Below, piece by piece: positions 9,975-18,295 of a stretch of 64,000 bases of DNA (the first letter of the stretch is position 1; each line of letters starts with the position of its first letter). The stretch comes from Paraburkholderia fungorum (lineage in GTDB: Bacteria > Pseudomonadota > Gammaproteobacteria > Burkholderiales > Burkholderiaceae), in NCBI RefSeq assembly GCF_902833645.1, contig NZ_CADFGE010000001.1, positions 1,364,001-1,428,000 of the forward strand, in the 5' to 3' direction. Below the pieces are notes generated by a model. That model had not been told where the DNA came from, ran no database searches, and was given only the letters and a program-made list of their open reading frames with translations. The position numbers and the translations under genes were made by a program.

Positions 9975-11068
9975 GCGCTGTGCAAAAGATCAAAGTACTG
10001 TGCGTCGACGATTCGGCGCTGATTCGCAGCCTGATGACGGAAATCATCAGTGGCCAGCCGGACATGACTGTCGTGGCGACCGCACCCGACCCGCTGGTCG
10101 CGCGCGAGCTCATCAAGCAACACAATCCGGACGTGCTGACGCTCGACGTCGAAATGCCGCGCATGGACGGTCTCGACTTCCTCGAGAAGCTGATGCGCCT
10201 GCGGCCGATGCCGGTCGTGATGGTGTCGTCGCTGACCGAGCGCGGCAATGAAATCACGCTGCGCGCGCTGGAGCTGGGCGCGGTCGACTTCGTCACCAAG
10301 CCGAAGGTCGGCATTCGCGACGGCATGCTCGACTATTCGGAAAAACTTGCCGACAAGATTCGCGCCGCGGCCCGCGCGCGTGTGCGCCAGGCCGCGCCGG
10401 TGCAGCACGCGGCCACGCAAGCCGCGCATGCGCCTGCCGTCGCCGCGCCGCTCTTCAACAATCCGCTGCTCAGTACCGAGAAGCTGATCATCGTCGGCGC
10501 GTCGACGGGGGGCACAGAAGCGATCCGCGAAGTGCTGGTGCCGCTGCCGCCGGATGCGCCCGCGGTGCTGATCGCGCAGCATATGCCGCCGGGTTTTACG
10601 AAATCTTTTGCGCAACGCCTTAATGGTTTGTGCCGGATTACCGTTAAAGAGGCAGAGCACGGCGAACGCGTACTGCCGGGACATGCGTATATCGCGCCCG
10701 GCCACGCTCACCTGTTGCTGGCCCGCAGCGGCGCGAACTATATTGCGCACCTGTCGGACGAGCCGCCGGTGAACCGGCATCGGCCGTCAGTCGACGTGTT
10801 GTTCCGTTCGGCCGCGCAGCACGCGGGCAAGAACGCGGTCGGCGTGATTCTGACCGGGATGGGGCGAGATGGCGCCGCCGGGCTGCTGGACATGAAAAAA
10901 GCGGGGGCGTATACCCTTGCGCAGGACGAAGCGAGCTGCATCGTGTTCGGTATGCCACGCGAAGCCATTGCGCTCGGCGCGGCGGACGAAATCGCGTCGC
11001 TGCCGGAGATGAGCCGCCGGGTGATGGCGCGTTTGTCGTCGATGGGTGATCGCGTACAGCGGGTATGA
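9971..11068 (+). CDS. cheB: Chemotaxis protein-glutamate methylesterase CheB
   Basis: CheB removes methyl groups from receptors after phosphorylation by CheA. The receiver domain has VLCVDDSAL, the phosphoacceptor aspartate in [13 protein letters not shown], and the lysine in VTKPK. The C-terminal esterase has the catalytic triad: Ser in [11 protein letters not shown], His in AQHMPPGFT, and Asp in LTGMGRDGA. The start is a GTG at 9971 that overlaps the cheD stop (GTGA). Length is 365 residues, normal for the family. Confidence 0.97.
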   Translation: MSAVQKIKVLCVDDSALIRSLMTEIISGQPDMTVVATAPDPLVARELIKQHNPDVLTLDVEMPRMDGLDFLEKLMRLRPMPVVMVSSLTERGNEITLRALELGAVDFVTKPKVGIRDGMLDYSEKLADKIRAAARARVRQAAPVQHAATQAAHAPAVAAPLFNNPLLSTEKLIIVGASTGGTEAIREVLVPLPPDAPAVLIAQHMPPGFTKSFAQRLNGLCRITVKEAEHGERVLPGHAYIAPGHAHLLLARSGANYIAHLSDEPPVNRHRPSVDVLFRSAAQHAGKNAVGVILTGMGRDGAAGLLDMKKAGAYTLAQDEASCIVFGMPREAIALGAADEIASLPEMSRRVMARLSSMGDRVQRV

Positions 11069-11131
11069 TGCGCGCGTATGGAATGAACAGGCGGTCATGC
11101 GCCGCATCAAGGATCAAGCAAAGGGAATGAA

Positions 11132-11527
11132 ATGGATAAGGGAATGAAGATTCTGGTGGTTGACGACTTTCCGACAATGCGCCGGATTGTTCGCAACCTG
11201 CTCAAAGAGCTCGGCTACTCGAACGTCGATGAAGCGGAAGACGGTCAGGCCGGTCTCGCGCGTTTGCGCAGCGGCACCTACGAGTTCGTGATCTCCGACT
11301 GGAACATGCCGAACCTCGACGGTCTGGCCATGCTCAAGGAAATCCGCGCCGACGCCAACCTCACGCACCTGCCGGTGCTGATGGTGACGGCCGAGTCGAA
11401 GAAGGAAAACATCATCGCGGCGGCTCAGGCCGGCGCGAGCGGTTATGTCGTCAAGCCGTTCACGGCCGCGACGCTCGACGAGAAGCTCAACAAGATTCTC
11501 GAGAAGATGGCAAAAGCCGGGAGCTGA
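11132..11527 (+). CDS. cheY: Chemotaxis response regulator CheY
   Basis: The phosphorylated form binds FliM and FliN to switch motor rotation. The 131-residue receiver resembles enteric CheY closely. It has [20 protein letters not shown], phosphoacceptor Asp56 in [25 protein letters not shown] with the switch Thr, and Lys in YVVKPFTA. Its position directly before cheZ marks it as the classical motor-binding CheY; the other CheY lies before cheA. Confidence 0.97.
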   Translation: MDKGMKILVVDDFPTMRRIVRNLLKELGYSNVDEAEDGQAGLARLRSGTYEFVISDWNMPNLDGLAMLKEIRADANLTHLPVLMVTAESKKENIIAAAQAGASGYVVKPFTAATLDEKLNKILEKMAKAGS

Positions 11528-11528
11528 T

Positions 11529-12239
11529 GTGAATCTGCCGACCAACGCGCAAAGCGCTGATGCGGTCAACGAGAGCGGTGACTTCGCGTCCGATCGCATC
11601 CTCGCCCGTATCGGACAACTGACGCGCACGCTGCGTGACTCGATGCGCGAGCTCGGGCTCGACAAACATGTCGAGCGTGCGGCGGAAGCCGTGCCCGACG
11701 CCCGCGATCGCCTGAAGTACATCGCGAACATGACGGAGCAGGCCGCCGAGCGCGTGCTGTCTTCGATCGAAATCGCCAAGCCGATCCAGACGCAATTGCA
11801 GCAGGACGCGGGCGAGCTCGACGCGCGCTGGGAGCAATGGTATGCGGCGCCGATCGAACGCGAGGAAGTGCGCGCGTTGATGAACGACACGCGCACCTTT
11901 CTGCGCGGCGTGCCTGAAGCGACGGGCGCGACCAACGCGCAGCTGATGGAGATCATGCTGGCACAGGACTTCCAGGATCTGACCGGCCAGGTCATCAAGA
12001 AGATCACGGATGTCGTCTACCTGATCGAGCAGCAACTGCTCGGCGTGCTGGTCGAGAACATCGCGCTCGAGCGGCGCGAGCAGTTCGCGGCGAACGCGGC
12101 GGCTCTCGCGGCCGAACCGTCGTCCACCGGCAGCCCCGAACATCTGCTGAACGGTCCCCAGATCAATCCGGAAGGCAAGACGGATGTGATGCAGGACCAG
12201 TCGCAGGTCGACGATCTGCTGGCAAGTCTCGGCTTCTGA
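11529..12239 (+). CDS. cheZ: CheY-P phosphatase CheZ
   Basis: CheZ speeds dephosphorylation of CheY-P. The long helical hairpin and active-site region are visible: LAQDFQDLTGQVIKKI contains the catalytic Gln (QDLTGQ). The C-terminus QVDDLLASLGF is the CheY-binding helix. The start is a GTG at 11529, one base after the cheY stop (11525-11527); an overlapping ATG at 11527 is in another frame. The product has 236 residues. It is the last chemotaxis gene in this operon. Confidence 0.94.
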   Translation: MNLPTNAQSADAVNESGDFASDRILARIGQLTRTLRDSMRELGLDKHVERAAEAVPDARDRLKYIANMTEQAAERVLSSIEIAKPIQTQLQQDAGELDARWEQWYAAPIEREEVRALMNDTRTFLRGVPEATGATNAQLMEIMLAQDFQDLTGQVIKKITDVVYLIEQQLLGVLVENIALERREQFAANAAALAAEPSSTGSPEHLLNGPQINPEGKTDVMQDQSQVDDLLASLGF

Positions 12240-12520
12240 GCGGCGCGCCCGCGAGGGTGCGCGGCCAACCGCGGGATCGCGGCCCGGTATTGGCGGCAAG
12301 CCGCGCTCCCGCGTGCGCTTGCTGTCTACCGACACAAACCACAGGCATACTACGGACTCAAGCAGCGGCACGGCTTTCCGGTGAGATGCAGTCACCGGTC
12401 GGCGGCACGATGAGGCATGACTTCTGAGTGCGGCCGCAGCGGTGCCGTATGATCTGCATACATGCGGCCGGTTCGCACGAGGTGCGCACCGAGCCCCAGC
12501 AGCTCGGGAGGAGCCTTGTC

Positions 12521-13066
12521 ATGTGGAGTCGTGTACGTCGCGCCGGATTTGTTATCGCGCTAGCTTTACCCTGTTCGCTGTCAGCCGTGCAGTCCGCCCA
12601 TGCGGCACTGGGCGGCGCCCCGATGACGCCTCCAGCGGATGCGTCGGTGTCTTCCCGCACCGTGCAGCCCGCCGCCAGTTCGGCGGCGGGAGCCCAAAGC
12701 GTGATGCGTTCCGCGTCCAGCGCGGCCTCTTCCACCTCGGCTTCCGCGTCCTACACGGTGCGTGAAACCACGTTGGGCAACGGCACGGTCGTGCGCGAAT
12801 ATCTTGCCGCCGACGGCTCGGTGTTCGGCATCGCGTGGCGCGGTCCGCAAATGCCGGATCTCAACGATCTGCTCGGCAGTTACTTCCCCCAATATGTCAC
12901 CGGCGTTCAGGCCGTGCGCGCGGCGCGCGGAGGCGGTCACGGCCCCGTTGCGGTCAACCAGAGCAGCCTCGTGGTTCGCTCCGGCGGCCATATGGGCGCG
13001 TTCAACGGTCAGGCCTGGTTGCCGCAGGCGTTGCCTGCCGGCGTCAGCGGTTCCGACATCCAGTAA
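12521..13066 (+). CDS. Secreted DUF2844-family protein of unknown function
   Basis: A 181-residue exported protein. A signal peptide (basic WSRVRRAG, hydrophobic FVIALALPCSLSAV, cleavage near AHA-ALGG) is followed by a Ser/Ala-rich spacer. The conserved domain contains ETTLGNGTVVREYLAADGSVFGIAWRGP and PDLNDLLGSYFPQY. I recognise this as DUF2844 from memory. The ATG at 12521 has a strong GGGAGGAG site. The next gene, a DUF3443 lipoprotein, follows after 15 bases; the two are often partners. Function unknown; the pair interrupts the flagellar locus. Confidence 0.75.
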   Translation: MWSRVRRAGFVIALALPCSLSAVQSAHAALGGAPMTPPADASVSSRTVQPAASSAAGAQSVMRSASSAASSTSASASYTVRETTLGNGTVVREYLAADGSVFGIAWRGPQMPDLNDLLGSYFPQYVTGVQAVRAARGGGHGPVAVNQSSLVVRSGGHMGAFNGQAWLPQALPAGVSGSDIQ

Positions 13067-13081
13067 GGGCGGGGACAAACG

Positions 13082-14368
13082 ATGCGAACCATGCAAAGTG
13101 CTGTGAAGCTCAAGGGCTGGATGCAGGCCGTTGTGGCCGTGGCGTTGGTGTCGGTGCTGGTCGCCTGCGGCGGTGGCGGCTCGAGCTCCAGCAACAATTC
13201 GTCGGATGCGCTGAACGGCGGCTCGCTGCCGCCCAGCCCGACCCAGCAGCCGATCGCCGCGAATGCCGCGAATACCGTGCCGATCACGGTCGCGCGAGGG
13301 GTGAACGGCGTCATCAATATTCCGACAGTTAGCGTGACCATTTGTCCGCCAGGCACGACAACCAATTGTCAGACCATCAACAACATCCAGGTCGATACGG
13401 GTTCGTTTGGGCTGCGCGTGGTCAGCTCGGCGCTGAATACTTCGGCGTTGCCGATCAGCACCCTGAGCAGCGGCGCGCAAATTGCCGAATGCGCGACGTT
13501 TGCCGACGGCTACACGTGGGGCACCGTGCGCACGGCGACCGTGCAGATCGGCGGCGAGACGACGGGCAGGGCCATCCCGATACAGATCATCGGCGACATG
13601 GCCGCCAGTACGGTGCCGGCAAAGGGTTGCGGCAGCGGCTCGGCGGAAAGCACGGCCAGCGATCTTGGCGCCAACGGCATTCTCGGCATAGGGACGGCGC
13701 TTTATGATTGCGGCCCCACCTGCGCGAACGCGGCAACGGCGTCCACTTACAGCAATTACTTTGCATGTCCTGGCGGCACATCCTGTGCCCGTACCGCAGT
13801 GCCGCTCCTCCAGCAGGTCGCCAATCCTGTCGCCAACTTCACCGGCGACAACAACGGCGTGATCGTGCAGATGCCGCCGGTGTCGAACACCGGTGCACCC
13901 TCCGCCACCGGCACGCTGGTATTCGGGATCGGCACGCAGTCGAACAATGCGCTGGCCGCCTCGCAGACCTTCGCCACCGACGGCTATGGCGACCTGAATA
14001 ACAGCGTCTATAACGGGACGACCGTGCAGGCGTTCTTCGATTCGGGCTCGAACGCGTACTTCTTCTCCGATAGCTCGATCGCCCAGTGCCCCAGTAATTA
14101 CGCCGGGTTCTATTGCCCGTCGGCCGCGCAAACCCGCTCGATCACGCTGTCCGGTCAGAACAGCACGACCGCCAGCGTCAGCATCGGCATCCTGAACGCG
14201 GCCACGCTGTTCGGTAACAGCAGCAACTACGCGTTCAACGATCTGGGCGGGCAGATCGGCGGCAGCAGCAGCTTCGATCTCGGCTTGCCGTTCTTTTATG
14301 GCCGCCACATGTACTACGGCTTCGACTTGACGGCGACCGGCGGTCAAGCACCTTACGTCGGCTTCTAG
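13082..14368 (+). CDS. DUF3443-family lipoprotein of unknown function
   Basis: A 428-residue putative lipoprotein. The N-terminal hydrophobic stretch ends in the lipobox LVAC (SVLVACGGGGS), followed by a low-complexity Ser/Asn linker. The mature part contains NIQVDTGSFGLRVVSSAL and a later FFDSGSNAYFFSD. These look like the two Asp-Thr/Ser-Gly loops of a pepsin-like fold, but that is my inference. The domain matches what I remember as DUF3443. It is coupled with the DUF2844 gene just upstream and is followed by a 12-bp hairpin. No link to motility is visible. Confidence 0.75.
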   Translation: MRTMQSAVKLKGWMQAVVAVALVSVLVACGGGGSSSSNNSSDALNGGSLPPSPTQQPIAANAANTVPITVARGVNGVINIPTVSVTICPPGTTTNCQTINNIQVDTGSFGLRVVSSALNTSALPISTLSSGAQIAECATFADGYTWGTVRTATVQIGGETTGRAIPIQIIGDMAASTVPAKGCGSGSAESTASDLGANGILGIGTALYDCGPTCANAATASTYSNYFACPGGTSCARTAVPLLQQVANPVANFTGDNNGVIVQMPPVSNTGAPSATGTLVFGIGTQSNNALAASQTFATDGYGDLNNSVYNGTTVQAFFDSGSNAYFFSDSSIAQCPSNYAGFYCPSAAQTRSITLSGQNSTTASVSIGILNAATLFGNSSNYAFNDLGGQIGGSSSFDLGLPFFYGRHMYYGFDLTATGGQAPYVGF

Positions 14369-14398
14369 GCCGTAGGCGCAAGCTTTATGGAACCGGGT

Positions 14399-14428
14399 GG
14401 GCACCCGCGCGCGATAGCGCGGGTGCCC
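14399..14428 (+). terminator. Hairpin after the DUF2844-DUF3443 pair
   Basis: A perfect 12-bp stem (GGGCACCCGCGC with its complement GCGCGGGTGCCC) and a 6-base loop, 30 bases after the DUF3443 stop. No T-run follows, so it is a terminator-like hairpin rather than a textbook intrinsic terminator. Confidence 0.55.
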
Positions 14429-14500
14429 GCTTGACCCTGGCACGCTCCGTTGTCGGGGCGCAATCGCCACAGTCCCGCCAGCAAACGCCGCCGGGCGCTC

Positions 14501-14569
14501 CATCCCCCGAAATACCCCCCTTTCTCCAGCTTTATCCGCCGATCAGCGCTTGCGTCGAGCGGGAATAAT
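14501..14569 (+). promoter_or_regulatory. FlhDC-box-like promoter of flhBA
   Basis: Two half-sites in opposite orientation, ATCCCCCGAAATACC (14502-14516) and CTTTATCCGCCGATC (14530-14544), are followed by a sigma-70-like -10, AATAAT (14564-14569). The same layout with identical spacing precedes flhF (47 of 69 positions identical). AAATA in the first half and the reverse of GGATAAAG in the second resemble the enteric FlhDC box. The FlhDC assignment is inferred. Confidence 0.65.
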
Positions 14570-14618
14570 CGCTCTCACTGGAAAGAGGCGCCGTGCCTCA
14601 GCCGACTGGAGAGCGTTT

Positions 14619-15830
14619 GTGGCAGAGGATAGCGACCTCGAAAAAACCGAATCAGCCACTCCCCGGCGCCTGCAGAAGGCGCGCGAGGAAGGGCAGATCG
14701 TGCGTTCGCGGGAGCTGTCGACGTTTGCGCTGCTGGCAGCGGGATTTTTCGGCGCATGGGGTATGTCCAGCCACATCGGCGAGCATTTGCAGGCCATGCT
14801 GCGTTCGTCCTTCACGTTCGACCATGCCACGGTGTTCGAAACCCGCCGCATGATGATCGGCGCGGGCGTGGCGAGTCGCGAAGGCCTGTACGCGCTGCTG
14901 CCGATTCTGGCCTTCACGGGCGCGGCGGCCTTGCTTGCGCCGATGGCGCTGGGCGGCTGGCAGTTTTCTTCGAAAGGACTCGAGCCCAAGTTCAACCGGC
15001 TCAATCCGATTGAAGGCTTCGGCAAGATGTTCTCCATCAACGGGCCGATCCAGCTTGGCATGTCGCTCGCGAAGACGCTCGTGGTGGGCGGCATCGGCGG
15101 CTCGGCGATCTGGGTCCGCCGCGAGGAAATTCTCGCGCTGGCGAATCAGCCGATACAACTGGCGCTCGCCAACACCGTGCATCTGATCGCGGTGTGCTGC
15201 GGCATGACGGTGGCCGGCATGTTCGTCGTGGCCGCGCTCGATGTGCCGTATCAACTCTGGCAGTTCCACAAGAAATTGCGCATGACGAAGGAAGAAGTGA
15301 AGCGCGAACACCGCGAAAGCGAAGGCGATCCGCATGTGAAAGGCCGGATTCGCCAGCAGCAGCGCGCGATTGCCCGCCGCCGCATGATGACCAACGTGCC
15401 GAAGGCCGACGTGGTGGTCACCAACCCGACGCACTTCGCGGTCGCGCTGCAATACACCGACGGCGAGATGCGCGCGCCGAAGGTGGTCGCCAAGGGCGTC
15501 AATCTGGTGGCCGCGCGGATTCGCGAAATCGCAGCCGAGAACAACGTGCCGCTGCTGGAAGCGCCGCCGCTCGCGCGTGCGCTGTATCACAACGTCGAGC
15601 TGAACCGCGAAATTCCCGGCCCGCTATATGGCGCGGTCGCCGAAGTGCTCGCCTGGGTGTATCAGTTGCGGCGCTTCAACACCGAGGGCGGCGTCGCGCC
15701 GGTCGCACCGACCGATTTCGACGTGCCCGCGGACCTCGACAAAGGCGGCGTGCCGGACGATGAAGCCGCGCAGGAAGCCGCCGACACGCTCAACCCCGCT
15801 AACGACAACGCTTCAGGAGCCTCCGCATGA
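14619..15830 (+). CDS. flhB: Flagellar export gate and substrate-specificity switch FlhB
   Basis: FlhB is an export-apparatus membrane protein whose autocleaved cytoplasmic domain switches secretion from rod/hook to filament substrates. The N-terminus SDLEKTESATPRRLQKAREE is typical, four membrane segments follow, and the autocleavage motif NPTH is present in VVVTNPTHFAVAL. The start is a GTG at 14619 with GGAGAG upstream (403 residues); a longer reading from an upstream ATG would have no family support. The stop overlaps flhA by four bases. A truncated paralogue of its C-domain lies at 54265. Confidence 0.97.
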   Translation: MAEDSDLEKTESATPRRLQKAREEGQIVRSRELSTFALLAAGFFGAWGMSSHIGEHLQAMLRSSFTFDHATVFETRRMMIGAGVASREGLYALLPILAFTGAAALLAPMALGGWQFSSKGLEPKFNRLNPIEGFGKMFSINGPIQLGMSLAKTLVVGGIGGSAIWVRREEILALANQPIQLALANTVHLIAVCCGMTVAGMFVVAALDVPYQLWQFHKKLRMTKEEVKREHRESEGDPHVKGRIRQQQRAIARRRMMTNVPKADVVVTNPTHFAVALQYTDGEMRAPKVVAKGVNLVAARIREIAAENNVPLLEAPPLARALYHNVELNREIPGPLYGAVAEVLAWVYQLRRFNTEGGVAPVAPTDFDVPADLDKGGVPDDEAAQEAADTLNPANDNASGASA

Positions 15831-17929
15831 ACGCTCGCGCCGGATTCCTGTCCCGACGGCCCGATGCCTTGAGCAGCACCAATTTGCGCGCCCTCGCCGG
15901 GCCGGTGCTGATCTGCATGATCCTCGGCATGATGATTCTGCCGCTGCCGCCGTTTCTGCTGGATCTGCTGTTCACCTTCAATATCGCGCTTTCCGTGATG
16001 GTGCTGCTCGTCAGCATGTACACGATGAAACCGCTCGACTTTGCCGCTTTCCCAAGCGTGCTGCTGTTCTCGACCTTGCTGCGCCTGTCGCTGAACGTCG
16101 CGTCCACGCGCGTCGTGCTGCTCGAAGGCCATACCGGGCCGGACGCGGCGGGCCAGGTGATCGAGTCGTTCGGCCACTTCCTCGTGGGCGGCAACTTCGC
16201 GGTCGGTATCGTCGTCTTTGTCATCTTGATGGTCATCAACTTCATGGTGATCACCAAGGGTGCCGGGCGGATCGCGGAAGTGTCCGCGCGCTTCACGCTC
16301 GACGCGATGCCCGGCAAGCAGATGGCGATCGACGCCGATCTGAACGCCGGCCTCATCAATGAAGAGCAGGCGAGGAAGCGCCGCGCGGAGGTCTCGCAGG
16401 AGGCCGAGTTCTACGGCTCGATGGACGGCGCGAGCAAGTTCGTGCGTGGCGATGCGATCGCCGGTTTGCTGATCATGCTGATCAACATCGTCGGCGGACT
16501 GATCGTTGGCATGGTCCAGCACAACATGGACTTCGCGGCGGCGGGCAAGAACTACACGCTGCTGACGATCGGCGACGGGCTCGTTGCCCAGATCCCGTCG
16601 CTGGTGATTTCGACGGCCGCCGGCGTGATCGTCTCGCGCGTCGCGACCAACGAAGACATCGGCACGCAACTGACCGGCCAGCTCTTCACGAATCCGCGCG
16701 TGCTGATCATCACCGGCTGCATTCTGGTGCTGATGGGCCTGATTCCGAACATGCCGCACTTCGCGTTCCTGGTTCTCGGCGGCGGTCTGATTCAACTCGG
16801 CCGCACGATGAAGAAGCGCAGCGAGGCACGCAAGACCAGCGCGGCGCTCGTCGACGTCGCACCGGCCGCGATGGCGCCGACGGAAAACACCGAAGCCAGC
16901 TGGGACGACGTCACGATGATCGATACGCTCGGTCTCGAAGTGGGCTACCGGCTGATTCCACTCGTCGACAAGAACTCGGATGGCGAACTGCTCAAACGGA
17001 TCAAGAGCATTCGCAAGAAGTTCGCGCAGGAGATCGGCTTCCTGCCGCCGGTGATCCATATCCGCGACAACCTCGAATTGCGGCCGAATGGCTACCGGAT
17101 CGCGCTCAAGGGCGTCGAGGTGGGCGTCGGCGAGGCGTATCCCGGGCAGTGGCTGGCGATCAATCCGGGGCAGGTGTCAGCCGCGCTGCCGGGCACGCCG
17201 ACGCAGGATCCGGCATTCGGGCTGCCGGCGATCTGGATCGATACGAATCTGCGCGAACAGGCGCAGGTGTACGGCTACACGGTGGTCGATTCGAGCACCG
17301 TGGTGGCCACGCACCTGAATCACCTGGTGGTCACGCACGCGTCCGAACTGCTTGGCCGCCGCGAAGTGCAGGCGCTGCTGGAGCGGATGCAGAAGGACAC
17401 GCCGTCGCTGGTCGACGATCTGGTGCCGAAGTCGCTGCCGCTCACCACCTTGCAAAAGGTGCTGCAAAACCTGCTGGAAGAAGGTGTGCCGATCCGCGAC
17501 ATGCGCACGATTCTCGAAGCCCTGTCCGAACACACGCCGAAGATCACCGACGCGCACGATCTCACCGCCGCCGTGCGCCTCGCACTGGGCCGCGCGATCA
17601 CCCAGCAATGGTTCCCGGGCGTGGGCGACATGCAGGTGATGGGCCTCGATTCGAATCTGGAGCGGGTATTGTCTCAGGCGCTTTCCACGGGCGCCAATCC
17701 GGGCCTCGAACCGGGTCTCGCGCATACGCTGCTCACTGAAACGCAGAAGGCCATGACGCGGCAGCAGAATCTGGGGCTCGCGCCGGTGCTGCTGGTGCAG
17801 CATGCCTTGCGACCCATGCTCGCGCGCTTCCTGCGCCGCAGCCTGCCGCAGTTGAAGGTGCTCTCTTACGCGGAAGTGCCGGATACGCGCAACATCAAGG
17901 TGGTGAATCTGATCGGGGCGCACGGTTAA
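15827..17929 (+). CDS. flhA: Flagellar export gate protein FlhA
   Basis: FlhA forms the nonameric gate of the flagellar type III exporter. There are eight hydrophobic helices in about the first 330 residues, with the FHIPEP-family signature RFTLDAMPGKQMAIDADLNA in the loop between them. The C-terminal cytoplasmic ring domain begins near residue 360. Length is 700 residues, as expected. The ATG overlaps the flhB stop (ATGA). A strong intrinsic terminator 73 bases downstream ends this transcript before the flhF promoter. Confidence 0.98.
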   Translation: MNARAGFLSRRPDALSSTNLRALAGPVLICMILGMMILPLPPFLLDLLFTFNIALSVMVLLVSMYTMKPLDFAAFPSVLLFSTLLRLSLNVASTRVVLLEGHTGPDAAGQVIESFGHFLVGGNFAVGIVVFVILMVINFMVITKGAGRIAEVSARFTLDAMPGKQMAIDADLNAGLINEEQARKRRAEVSQEAEFYGSMDGASKFVRGDAIAGLLIMLINIVGGLIVGMVQHNMDFAAAGKNYTLLTIGDGLVAQIPSLVISTAAGVIVSRVATNEDIGTQLTGQLFTNPRVLIITGCILVLMGLIPNMPHFAFLVLGGGLIQLGRTMKKRSEARKTSAALVDVAPAAMAPTENTEASWDDVTMIDTLGLEVGYRLIPLVDKNSDGELLKRIKSIRKKFAQEIGFLPPVIHIRDNLELRPNGYRIALKGVEVGVGEAYPGQWLAINPGQVSAALPGTPTQDPAFGLPAIWIDTNLREQAQVYGYTVVDSSTVVATHLNHLVVTHASELLGRREVQALLERMQKDTPSLVDDLVPKSLPLTTLQKVLQNLLEEGVPIRDMRTILEALSEHTPKITDAHDLTAAVRLALGRAITQQWFPGVGDMQVMGLDSNLERVLSQALSTGANPGLEPGLAHTLLTETQKAMTRQQNLGLAPVLLVQHALRPMLARFLRRSLPQLKVLSYAEVPDTRNIKVVNLIGAHG

Positions 17930-18001
17930 GTCCCGCGTGGCCAGACTTGCACGATGATTCCCGGCCGTTAGCCGAAGTTGTTCCAGACCCATGATTTCCC
18001 G

Positions 18002-18027
18002 CCGGCGCTCCTTGGAGCGCCGGTTTT
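18002..18027 (+). terminator. Intrinsic terminator after flhBA
   Basis: A 10-bp GC-rich stem, CCGGCGCTCC paired with GGAGCGCCGG across a two-base gap (so the inner pairs must open), followed by TTTTCATTTC. It lies in the 366-base gap between flhA and flhF, which otherwise holds the flhF promoter at 18156-18224. Confidence 0.85.
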
Positions 18028-18155
18028 CATTTCAGCGTCTGACTTTGCGTGCCGCAAGCGTCTGGCGGAGGTCATGCTGCGTCCGCGAAAACACCGCTGG
18101 ACGCGGCTCTGGCGCCTGTTTCAAACCGCCTCGCGCGTGCCTCGCGGCGCGTTTC

Positions 18156-18224
18156 CATCGCCCGAATTGCCCACCTTTAACGGTCTTTATCCACCGATCG
18201 TCGCTCGACAGGTTTCGCAATAAT
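18156..18224 (+). promoter_or_regulatory. FlhDC-box-like promoter of flhF-flhG-fliA
   Basis: The halves ATCGCCCGAATTGCC (18157-18171) and CTTTATCCACCGATC (18185-18199) precede AATAAT (18219-18224). It aligns without a gap to the flhB promoter, with 63 bases from the first base of the box to the -10 in both. The ribosome site for flhF lies about 60 bases further on. Confidence 0.65.
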
Positions 18225-18295
18225 GATCTCAATGGGAAGCGGTATGTTGCCGGTCCGTTAGTCCGTAAGTCCGTTTACCTCATCGGGGGTCCAGC

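Noticed and set aside
12581..14503. A 640-codon minus-strand frame opposite the DUF2844 and DUF3443 genes
   Set aside because: No start context and a residue pattern of reverse-complement coding; the plus-strand genes have signal peptides and ribosome sites.
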